Assembly: GCA_024684175.1 (NCBI GenBank)
Contig: JAIKXJ010000065.1
Coordinates: forward strand, 1 to 5,782
DNA length: 5,782 nucleotides
DNA from: Erysipelotrichaceae bacterium
GTDB lineage: Bacteria > Bacillota_I > Bacilli_A > Erysipelotrichales > Erysipelotrichaceae
Direction of reading: 5' to 3'
In this document: positions 1 through 5,640 of the stretch, one piece after another
Numbering within the stretch: the stretch's first letter is position 1
Layout: each line of letters opens with the position of its first letter
Notes under the pieces: generated by a model
Seen by the model: the letters and a program-made list of their open reading frames with translations, nothing else
The model's database searches: none
Told to the model about the DNA's origin: nothing
Position numbers and translations under genes: made by a program

Positions 1-1
1 A

Positions 2-379
2 GGCTTAGAGATCCTCGATATCCCGTGCAACCAGTTCGGCAATCAGGCTCCCGGTACGGATGATGAGATCCATGAGTTCTGCACATTACACTACAACACG
101 ACCTTCCCGCAGATGAAGAAGTCCGATGTCAACGGTCCCAACGAACTTCCGTTGTATACGTTCTTAAAAGCGGAGAAAACTTTTGAAGGTTTCGGCAAAG
201 GCATTGCCGCCGTCGGCCTCAATCTGGCTGTCAAGAAGATGAACAAGGATGCCAAAGGCGGAGATATCCGCTGGAACTTCACCAAGTTCCTCATCGACCG
301 GCAAGGCAATGTCGTGGCCCGTTTCGAACCGACCAGAGACATGAAAGAGGTCGAACAGGCAGTCAAAGAACTTCTGTAA
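2..379 (+). CDS. Glutathione peroxidase family protein, C-terminal part (5' end outside window)
   Basis: This is a thiol peroxidase of the glutathione peroxidase family, which reduces hydrogen peroxide or organic hydroperoxides in the cytoplasm. The frame is open from the left edge to the TAA at 377-379, giving 125 residues; the family is usually about 160-180, so the start and the catalytic Cys/Sec loop lie upstream. Visible signatures are the PCNQFGNQ loop (fragment residues 8-15, with the catalytic-tetrad Gln at 11) and the WNFTKF block (91-96, with Trp91 and Asn92 of the tetrad). Cys27, in the EFCTLHY stretch, sits where thioredoxin-dependent bacterial and plant members carry a resolving Cys, so thioredoxin may be the reductant (inference). 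The usual NQEPG reads NQAPG here. It lies 50 bases upstream of the likely start of the next gene with no terminator between, so they may be co-transcribed. Confidence 0.93.
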   Translation, partial: GLEILDIPCNQFGNQAPGTDDEIHEFCTLHYNTTFPQMKKSDVNGPNELPLYTFLKAEKTFEGFGKGIAAVGLNLAVKKMNKDAKGGDIRWNFTKFLIDRQGNVVARFEPTRDMKEVEQAVKELL

Positions 380-429
380 AAAATATGCGATACGGCGTTG
401 TTCTTCCTGTATCATATAAGAAAGAACTT

Positions 430-1587
430 ATGCGTATCGACATGGATCTGTACAAAGAGGCCTTCGATCTCATCCGCAGCGGAAACAAAACGGTCGAGAT
501 GCGCCTCAATGATGAAAAACGGCAAAAGATCCGGGTCAATGACCTGGTCTTTTTTCATAATAGCGAAAACGAATATGACGTCCTTCGCTGCAAAGTGAAA
601 CGGATCGACTGCTTCAAAGATTTCCGTGCCTTGTATGATCACTTCGATAAAAAAGCCCTCGGCTATCGTGAAGATGAGACCGCGGATCCTGAAGATATGT
701 ATGCGTATTATTCAAAAGAGAAGATCGAACGCTATGGCGTTTTAGCGATCGGGATCGAATATCTCGACGATCTCTATCTGACTGACGGGCATATGCATCT
801 GGAATACGGACCGCTGAACGAAGACTATGTGATGCGCTTCGTTGAAGAGGCTGCGGCCAAAGGCCTCGATGAGATCGACATCCTGGACCACACACACCGG
901 TTCAAGGAATTCGAAGGCTGCTACGAACATCTCAAGGTCTATGAAAAGCAGAAGGATTGGCTGGCCAAGCCGACGAAATTCTGCAATACGCTGAAGGATT
1001 ATTATGAACTGATCGAAACGGTGCGCAAAAAAGAGCTGCCGGTCAAAGTGAAGTTCGGCCTGGAGGTCTGTTATACATCCGATACGAAGGAACTTCTCAA
1101 GAAGATCCTGAGCGATGTGCATCTGGATTTTCTCACCGGTGCCATACACAGTGTCGATCACATCTTGTATGACATGTCGTTTTCCAGAGAACTGCTATGG
1201 GATGTCTGGCCTGCAGATAAGGTCTATCGCCGATACTACGAGGAAGTGCTTTCCTTGATCGATTCGGGTCTGTTTGACCGTTTGGCGCATCCCGATCAGA
1301 TCAAGATGTTACAGATCGATCCGGGCTACGATCTGTCGCAGACTTATGAAAAGATCGCTGAAGCTTTGAAAAAGCAGGGGATGTATGCGGAAAACAATAC
1401 GGGGATCCATTACCGCTATGGCCATCCGGACATCGGGGACAGTAAGCAGCTGCTGGATACCTTCAAAAAACACGAAGTAAAACTGATCTGCGCATCGGAT
1501 GCGCATAAGCCGGAAGATGTCGGGACCGATATCCTGACGGCAACATTACGGAACAAAGGGGAAGAAGATGAAAGACAGAGTTTATAA
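430..1587 (+). CDS. ASCH domain fused to PHP-family phosphatase (histidinol-phosphatase type)
   Basis: This is one uninterrupted two-domain protein. Residues 1 to about 112 (from the 430 start) resemble an ASCH domain, with the SGNKTVEMRLNDEKRQKI block; ASCH folds are generally linked to RNA or modified nucleosides. From about 115 to the end is a PHP metal-dependent phosphatase domain like HisJ/HisK. Its likely metal ligands are all present: H121 and H123 (DGHMHLE), D153 and H154 (LDHTH), E212 (GLEV), H240 (GAIHSVD), H287 (AHPD), E321 (AENNTG), and D357 and H359 (SDAHKPEDVG). There is no Met at the domain junction that would make the PHP part a separate gene. An ATG at 385 in the same frame would add 15 residues, but it has no ribosome site and the extra residues do not resemble ASCH; 430 follows a weak AAGAAAG. 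The end overlaps serC by 20 bases. Candidate substrates are histidinol phosphate or, from context, O-phosphoserine. The domain calls are firm; the substrate is not. Confidence 0.88.
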   Translation: MRIDMDLYKEAFDLIRSGNKTVEMRLNDEKRQKIRVNDLVFFHNSENEYDVLRCKVKRIDCFKDFRALYDHFDKKALGYREDETADPEDMYAYYSKEKIERYGVLAIGIEYLDDLYLTDGHMHLEYGPLNEDYVMRFVEEAAAKGLDEIDILDHTHRFKEFEGCYEHLKVYEKQKDWLAKPTKFCNTLKDYYELIETVRKKELPVKVKFGLEVCYTSDTKELLKKILSDVHLDFLTGAIHSVDHILYDMSFSRELLWDVWPADKVYRRYYEEVLSLIDSGLFDRLAHPDQIKMLQIDPGYDLSQTYEKIAEALKKQGMYAENNTGIHYRYGHPDIGDSKQLLDTFKKHEVKLICASDAHKPEDVGTDILTATLRNKGEEDERQSL

Positions 1588-2653
1588 TTTTGCGGCCGGA
1601 CCTTCGATGCTGGCGGACGAAGTCCTGAATGAGCTTTACGACGAATTCTATAACTATAAAGGCAGCGGCATGGCTGTCATGGAGATGTCCCACCGGGGCA
1701 AGGACTATCTCGCGGTCTTTGAAGATGCCAAGACGCGCTTGCGCCGCATCATGGGGATCCCGGAGGACTATGAAATCTTCTTCATGCACGGCGGAGCGAC
1801 CGGCCAGTTTGCAGCGGTCGCGCTCAATCTTTTAAAAGGTGAGACAGCGGATTATATCGTGACCGGAAATTTCTCCAAGAAGGCTGCCAAAGAAGCGGAA
1901 AAATACGGCAAAGTCCATATCGCATACGACGGCAAAGCCAATGAGTATTCCCATATCCCGGAAGACAGGGAACTGTCTTTCGATCCCTCAAGCAGGTATG
2001 TCTATTTATGTTCCAACAACACGATCTACGGCACGGAGTGGAAACGGTTCCCGGATGTGAAAGATAAGATCCTGATCGCCGATATGAGTTCGGATATCTT
2101 ATCAAGAACAGTCGACGTGAAGGACTTCGGTCTGATCTTTGCCGGAGCACAGAAGAACATCGGCATCGCCGGGATCACTGTCGTCGTCATCCGCAAAGAC
2201 CTCATTCGGACACCGATGCCGGTCACGCCGGATATCCTGTCCTATGAGCTCATGGCAAAGCACGATTCGATGCTCAATACGCCGCCGACCTATCCGATCT
2301 ATGTCTTAGGCAAAGTCTTGAAGTGGATCGAGGACTGCGGCGGATTGAAGGTCATCGAAGAAAGAAATCAGGCAAAGGCCGGACTTCTTTATGATTATCT
2401 TGATCAACAAAGTTTCTATCGTCCGCATGCGGAAGTGAACAGCCGTTCACTCATGAACGTGACCTTCACGACGCCGAATGAGGACCTTGATAAGAAATTC
2501 GTTGCGCAGGCAAACGAGGAAGGCTTGGTCTCTTTAAAGGGACACCGCCTGGTCGGCGGTCTACGTGCGTCGATCTATAATGCCATGCCTTTACAGGCGG
2601 TGGAAAAGCTCGTTGCCTTTATGGACCGTTTCGCAAAGGAGAATGTTCAATGA
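1568..2653 (+). CDS. serC: Phosphoserine aminotransferase
   Basis: This PLP enzyme transfers an amino group from glutamate to 3-phosphohydroxypyruvate, giving O-phospho-L-serine, the second step of serine synthesis in the cytoplasm. At 361 residues it has the normal family length. Visible signatures are NFAAGPSMLA near the N-terminus, SHRG (H42, R43) for substrate binding, HGGATGQ (74-80) for the PLP phosphate, SNNTIYGTEW (149-158), ADMSSD (171-176) and the Schiff-base Lys196 in GAQKNIG. The C-terminal GHRLVGGLRASIYNA stretch provides H326, R327 and R333, matching the phosphate-binding residues of E. coli SerC. AAAGGGG (1555-1561), six bases before the ATG, is a good ribosome site and lies inside the upstream PHP gene. 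With the 20-base overlap upstream and the ATGA overlap with serA downstream, this looks translationally coupled. SerC can also act in pyridoxine synthesis in some bacteria; nothing here points to that. Confidence 0.97.
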   Translation: MKDRVYNFAAGPSMLADEVLNELYDEFYNYKGSGMAVMEMSHRGKDYLAVFEDAKTRLRRIMGIPEDYEIFFMHGGATGQFAAVALNLLKGETADYIVTGNFSKKAAKEAEKYGKVHIAYDGKANEYSHIPEDRELSFDPSSRYVYLCSNNTIYGTEWKRFPDVKDKILIADMSSDILSRTVDVKDFGLIFAGAQKNIGIAGITVVVIRKDLIRTPMPVTPDILSYELMAKHDSMLNTPPTYPIYVLGKVLKWIEDCGGLKVIEERNQAKAGLLYDYLDQQSFYRPHAEVNSRSLMNVTFTTPNEDLDKKFVAQANEEGLVSLKGHRLVGGLRASIYNAMPLQAVEKLVAFMDRFAKENVQ

Positions 2654-3807
2654 AGATCAAATTAGCCAACAAGATCGATGAAAAGGGTTTGGAGCTCTTC
2701 GGAAACAGCTACGATTACTGCCCGGATATGGAAAATGAAGATGCGATACTGATCCGCAGCGCTTCTTTGCATGATTATGAGATGCCGGAGACTCTGCTGG
2801 CGATCGCCCGGGCCGGAGCCGGGGTCAACAACATCCCGATCGAAAAGTGTTCCGAAAAAGGCATCGCCGTCTTCAATACGCCGGGAGCCAATGCCAATGC
2901 AGTCAAGGAACTGACCTTATGTTCGCTGTTTCTGGCTTCCCGCGATATCAAATCAGGCATCCTCTGGGAAGACGATCTGAAAGAAAGCGCGGATTTCGCC
3001 AAAGTCATCGAGAAAGGCAAAAGCGCCTTCGTCGGTCCGGAACTTTCCGGGAAGAAACTAGGCGTCATGGGACTTGGTGCGATCGGTGTCTTAGTCGCTA
3101 ACGCCGCAGTCAAACTGGGCATGGAAGTATTGGGCTATGACCCCTACATTTCCGTCAATTCCGCCTGGTCGCTTTCCAAATGGGTGAAACATGTCACGGA
3201 CCTGAGTGAACTGTTCAGGGAATGTGACTACATCAGCCTGCATATGCCGTATACCGAAGCGACGAAAAACACCATCGATGAAAAGGCACTGTCTTCCATG
3301 AAAGAAGGCGTGCGCATCATCAATCTCGCCCGCGGCGAACTGGTCGATGAGGATGCACTGGTCAAGTCTTTGGAAGAAGGCAGAGTCGTGCGTTACGTCA
3401 CGGATTTCGCCAGCTACCGCCTCGTCCACACGAAGAATACCGTTTGTTTCCCGCACCTTGGTGCTTCCACACCGGAATCGGAAGAAAACTGTGCCGTGAT
3501 GGCGGTCAAGGAACTCAAGGACTATCTGGAAAACGGCAACATCAACAATTCCGTCAATCTTCCGGCGGTCTCAGAACCGCGTTTCACATCCCACAGGATC
3601 TGCATCATCCACAAGAATGTTCCGGGCATGCTGGCAAAGCTGACTTCGATCATTGCCGATACCGGCATCAACATCGAAAATCTGGTCAACAAAGCCAGAG
3701 GGGATCTTGCTTATACGATGATCGATACCAACTCCAATGTGGATGAAAAAGCACTCGGCGCGGTGGAAAACATCATCCGCGTGCGGGTGATCTCGGATCA
3801 GAAATGA
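2650..3807 (+). CDS. serA: D-3-phosphoglycerate dehydrogenase with C-terminal ACT domain
   Basis: This enzyme oxidises 3-phosphoglycerate to 3-phosphohydroxypyruvate with NAD, the first committed step of serine synthesis. At 385 residues it matches the short Firmicutes form: catalytic and NAD domains plus one ACT domain, without the extra ASB domain of longer SerA proteins. Visible signatures are RAGAGVNNIP (54-63), the GLGAIG Rossmann loop (141-146) with D164 as the likely NAD ribose contact, catalytic R228 in LARGE and catalytic H269 in PHLGAST. The usual catalytic Glu of the hydroxyacid dehydrogenase family is not obvious; the matching stretch reads TDFASYRL. The ACT domain spans about 314-385. 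H321, N323 and N341 fall exactly where E. coli SerA has its serine-binding H344, N346 and N364, so feedback inhibition by serine is likely (inference from alignment by eye). The start is fixed by AAAGGAG (2635-2641), eight bases upstream inside serC, and the ATGA overlap. Confidence 0.95.
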   Translation: MKIKLANKIDEKGLELFGNSYDYCPDMENEDAILIRSASLHDYEMPETLLAIARAGAGVNNIPIEKCSEKGIAVFNTPGANANAVKELTLCSLFLASRDIKSGILWEDDLKESADFAKVIEKGKSAFVGPELSGKKLGVMGLGAIGVLVANAAVKLGMEVLGYDPYISVNSAWSLSKWVKHVTDLSELFRECDYISLHMPYTEATKNTIDEKALSSMKEGVRIINLARGELVDEDALVKSLEEGRVVRYVTDFASYRLVHTKNTVCFPHLGASTPESEENCAVMAVKELKDYLENGNINNSVNLPAVSEPRFTSHRICIIHKNVPGMLAKLTSIIADTGINIENLVNKARGDLAYTMIDTNSNVDEKALGAVENIIRVRVISDQK

Positions 3808-3825
3808 GGCCCTTTTTTCGAACCG

Positions 3826-3834
3826 TGTCATAAT
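3826..3834 (+). promoter_or_regulatory. Extended -10 promoter of the DUF3284 gene
   Basis: TGTCATAAT fits the extended -10 pattern TGnTATAAT with one mismatch. There is no convincing -35 box upstream, as expected for this promoter class. The predicted transcript starts near 3841, leaving a leader of about 17 bases that contains the AAAGGAGA ribosome site (3843-3850). This would let the small gene be expressed apart from the serine genes. Confidence 0.42.
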
Positions 3835-3857
3835 AAAGAAAAAAAGGAGACTGAACC

Positions 3858-4268
3858 ATGTTCACATATAAGAAGGAATTGAACGTCAAAGCAAAGGAGA
3901 TCTATGATCTGCTTCTGGATCAGATCGCCTATGAAGCGAGCGAGAAAAGCGGCAGAAAGATCGAAGCCAAAGACGTCGAAAAAGGCTGCCGTTACAATTA
4001 CAAACGCATGAACGGGAAAAACGAGATCACGGCGTATGTGGATGTGAAACAGCCGTCTCCCGAAAAGATCGAGACCTGTTATGAGATGCAGGGAAACAAG
4101 TATGTCTTTTCCTATGGGATACGGCCGCTCGGCGAAGAAAGATGCGAGCTTTCTTACACACAGGAGGGCGGACAAAGCGGTGCGCTTTCCGATTTCTTCA
4201 TGAAACGCTCGATGTCCAAACGTTTCGCGGCGTTTGAAAAAACGATCTTGCAGCAAAGGAAACAGTAA
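3858..4268 (+). CDS. DUF3284 domain-containing protein
   Basis: This is a 136-residue soluble protein with no signal peptide or membrane segment. Its layout matches the DUF3284 family as I recall it: an N-terminal strand then a helix (KELNVKAKEIYDLLLDQIAYEA), a charged middle with YNYKRMNGKNEITAYVDV, then CYEMQGNKYVFSYGIRPL, and a basic helical C-terminus (MKRSMSKRFAAFEKTI). The function of the family is not known. The alternating strand and long final helix look like a START-like (SRPBCC) ligand-binding fold, which is inference only. AAAGGAGA at 3843-3850 is seven bases before the ATG and fixes the start. The gene has its own probable promoter upstream and its own terminator downstream, so it is probably a single-gene unit and not part of the serine operon. 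It converges on the minus-strand CPBP gene. Confidence 0.85.
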   Translation: MFTYKKELNVKAKEIYDLLLDQIAYEASEKSGRKIEAKDVEKGCRYNYKRMNGKNEITAYVDVKQPSPEKIETCYEMQGNKYVFSYGIRPLGEERCELSYTQEGGQSGALSDFFMKRSMSKRFAAFEKTILQQRKQ

Positions 4269-4280
4269 AGAAGATGTACC

Positions 4281-4308
4281 GGAATGGAAGATAGCCATTC
4301 CATTTTTT
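4281..4308 (+). terminator. Intrinsic terminator of the DUF3284 gene
   Basis: A perfect 7-bp stem, GGAATGG (4281-4287) with CCATTCC (4295-4301), encloses a 7-base loop. After a single A it is followed by six T (4303-4308). It begins 12 bases after the TAA of the DUF3284 gene and is oriented to end that transcript. Confidence 0.88.
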
Positions 4309-4328
4309 GGTCTGCAGTATAACGACAC

Positions 4329-4362
4329 AAAAAACAAGATCCGGCAAATTGAGCCGGATCTT
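4329..4362 (-). terminator. Intrinsic terminator of the CPBP gene (minus strand)
   Basis: A perfect 10-bp stem, AAGATCCGGC (4336-4345) with GCCGGATCTT (4353-4362), has a 7-base loop. On the minus strand it is followed by G and then six T, complementary to the six A at 4329-4334. It therefore acts on transcripts coming from the CPBP gene, whose stop lies 67 bases upstream of the stem. On the plus strand there is no T run, so it is probably one-way. Confidence 0.82.
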
Positions 4363-4378
4363 CTGTCAATACCCAAAG

Positions 4379-4421
4379 AAAGCTGTCCGTTTGACTCGCA
4401 TGTGTCTTCCGACAGCTTTTT
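4379..4421. terminator. Third hairpin between the convergent genes, possible plus-strand back-up terminator
   Basis: A perfect 9-bp stem, AAAGCTGTC (4379-4387) with GACAGCTTT (4411-4419), encloses a 23-base loop. On the plus strand the 3' arm runs into five T (4417-4421), as in a terminator. On the minus strand the tail is only TTTCTTTG. It starts nine bases beyond the CPBP stop codon. The loop is long for an intrinsic terminator, so it could instead protect the 3' end of an mRNA. Confidence 0.5.
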
Positions 4422-4429
4422 GATGTGAC

Positions 4430-5287
4430 TTATTCTTCTTTGTTTACAGGCAAGATCTCTTCTTTGTTCCACTTTTTTTGCCAGAGAGAAGCGATTGCCT
4501 GACGATGCTGCGTCGCCAGATAATGACGGAAAGCAAATACGGCGACCAGGATACAAGTGATCAGATCGACGAGATCTGCAGGTGAAAAACCGCCGCTGAC
4601 GACACCGCTTTCCGTAACGGATGCGGTGAAGGCGATTGCCAGGATATCGTGGACCGCGTGGAACAGGATACTCGGCCAGAGGTTGCCGCAAGCCATGAAG
4701 ACCGCAGCAAACAGGACACCGTGACAGCCGGCACCGACGACCTGAACGGCGGTATGAAGCGGATCCGCACCGGCAAATAAATTGAATGCATGGAACAGAC
4801 CGAAGACAGCACTGCTGATCAGGCAGATCTTCGGTATATCTTCCTTTTTATTCAGGCTTTTGAACATCGTTGAGATGATGCCATGGCGGAAGGAAAGTTC
4901 TTCGACAAAGCCGGCAGTGACCGATGTCGTTATGATCCCGAGGGTCAGCGGTTTGGGCTGCAAAGTACCTGAAGCCGCCATGGCGATGCCGTTCACGATC
5001 CAATAAACGATGAGCGGCGGAAGGATCATCAGGATCCCTTTTTTGAAATCGCCGTCGAAAGTCACGCCTTTGAAATCCGGGCGGAACCGGAACCGATAGA
5101 CCAGAAGACAAAAGACTGTCGAAAAGATCACACCGATCAAAGCGATAGGATCGGTACGATTTCCGAGGATCATAAACCCGATAAATGTAATGATTCCTGA
5201 CAGCAACTGACAGAGGAACATCAAAGCGATGCCTGTGAGGATCGAGGAAAAGATCGGATGTCTGTTTGTAAAACTATGTTTGTTCAT
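4430..5287 (-). CDS. CPBP-family intramembrane metalloprotease (CAAX protease/Abi-like)
   Basis: This is a multi-pass membrane protein of the CPBP family (CAAX prenyl protease, bacteriocin-processing and Abi proteins; Pfam PF02517). From the 5287 start it has 285 residues. The three active-site motifs are intact: EELSFR (EExxxR; E129, E130, R134), FGLFH (FxxxH; F162, H166) and HAVHD (HxxxD; H210, D214), so it is probably an active glutamate/zinc-type intramembrane protease. Hydrophobic segments lie near 12-41, 46-65, 84-106, 115-128, 153-170, 180-200, 205-222 and 238-254, and the C-terminal tail is charged. The longest frame begins at 5302, but that ATG has no ribosome site; GGGAG lies eight bases before the ATG at 5287. 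In lactic acid bacteria such proteins can confer bacteriocin immunity or process peptides; no bacteriocin-like gene is visible here, so the substrate is unknown. Confidence 0.92.
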   Translation of the reverse strand: MNKHSFTNRHPIFSSILTGIALMFLCQLLSGIITFIGFMILGNRTDPIALIGVIFSTVFCLLVYRFRFRPDFKGVTFDGDFKKGILMILPPLIVYWIVNGIAMAASGTLQPKPLTLGIITTSVTAGFVEELSFRHGIISTMFKSLNKKEDIPKICLISSAVFGLFHAFNLFAGADPLHTAVQVVGAGCHGVLFAAVFMACGNLWPSILFHAVHDILAIAFTASVTESGVVSGGFSPADLVDLITCILVAVFAFRHYLATQHRQAIASLWQKKWNKEEILPVNKEE

Positions 5288-5295
5288 GGCATATT

Positions 5296-5300
5296 CTCCC
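5296..5300 (-). promoter_or_regulatory. Ribosome binding site that decides the CPBP start
   Basis: The minus strand reads GGGAG here, eight bases before the ATG at 5287-5285. The upstream in-frame ATG at 5302-5300 overlaps this ribosome site and has no purine-rich site of its own, so it is unlikely to be the real start. Confidence 0.7.
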
Positions 5301-5313
5301 ATTAACTAATATG

Positions 5314-5322
5314 ATTCTATCA
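5314..5322 (-). promoter_or_regulatory. Extended -10 promoter of the CPBP gene
   Basis: The minus strand reads TGATAGAAT, matching TGnTATAAT with one mismatch. No good -35 is seen at 17 bases spacing. Transcription would begin near 5307, giving a leader of about 20 bases to the ATG at 5287. A start at 5302 would leave almost no leader, which again favours 5287. Confidence 0.42.
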
Positions 5323-5610
5323 CTTCCGGAATCTAATTTTATAAGCGGATCATATGCGGTATCGTGATTTCCGCATTGAGCTGCCAAAGGAGAACTTCGG
5401 GCATAAAGAGATCTTTTTTCTGACAGGCGATTTTTTCATGCGGAAGCCTCAAGAGTGCAGCAAGATCTAGTGTGAAACAGGAAGGAGCTCCAGGTTAAAT
5501 GGGTGCTTCAAGGTTTTTATGAGAATCGTTCATGGTCCGGTATACGCAGATAGACCATTTGCGATAAATGTGCAATAAATAAGGCTGATCTGATGTATTT
5601 AAGAAAGAAA
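5323..5610. other. Non-coding stretch upstream of the CPBP gene; no convincing gene
   Basis: No frame here has a ribosome site together with a credible length. The longest plus-strand frame runs from 5345 to a TAA at 5576 with a single TAG at 5468 and an ATG at 5354. Small inverted repeats are present: ATGCGG (5354-5359) with CCGCAT (5371-5376), and ATGGTC (5532-5537) with GACCAT (5553-5558). TTCCGCAT at 5369-5376 also pairs with ATGCGGAA at 5438-5445. A 9-base near-repeat, GCGATAAAT (5561) and GCAATAAAT (5572), lies close to the right end. I cannot assign a role to any of these. Confidence 0.5.
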
Positions 5611-5634
5611 AAAAGCCACTTCTCAGTGACTTTT
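5608..5634 (-). terminator. Minus-strand intrinsic terminator
   Basis: On the minus strand AAAAGTCACT pairs with AGTGGCTTTT around a GAGA loop. The 10-bp stem has one U-G wobble, and seven T follow the GC part (complement of the seven A at 5608-5614). On the plus strand the same position is a C-A mismatch and the tail has only four T, so the minus direction is favoured. It would end a transcript entering from the right, before it reaches the CPBP promoter. Confidence 0.68.
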
Positions 5635-5640
5635 CATCCT

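Noticed and set aside
385..429. Upstream ATG at 385 as the start of the ASCH-PHP gene
   Set aside because: It has no ribosome site and sits six bases after the previous stop; the 15 extra residues do not resemble an ASCH N-terminus. It cannot be fully excluded.
742..1161. Long minus-strand open frame opposite the PHP gene
   Set aside because: It mirrors the codons of the well-supported plus-strand gene, and has no domain or ribosome site.
3785..3818. Possible terminator at the 3' end of serA (GGG/CCC arms, then six T)
   Set aside because: The pairing is only three outer and three inner base pairs with an unequal internal loop; a separate 5-bp stem (TGATC/GATCA) lies too far from the T run. 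It is too weak to call.
3828..4691. 287-codon minus-strand frame across DUF3284, the terminators and the CPBP gene
   Set aside because: It overlaps two supported genes and reads straight through three hairpins; its composition is that of an out-of-frame shadow.
5354..5470. 38-codon plus-strand frame as a real small gene
   Set aside because: There is no ribosome site, no recognisable motif and it is upstream of a divergently oriented gene; reported only as a possible remnant.
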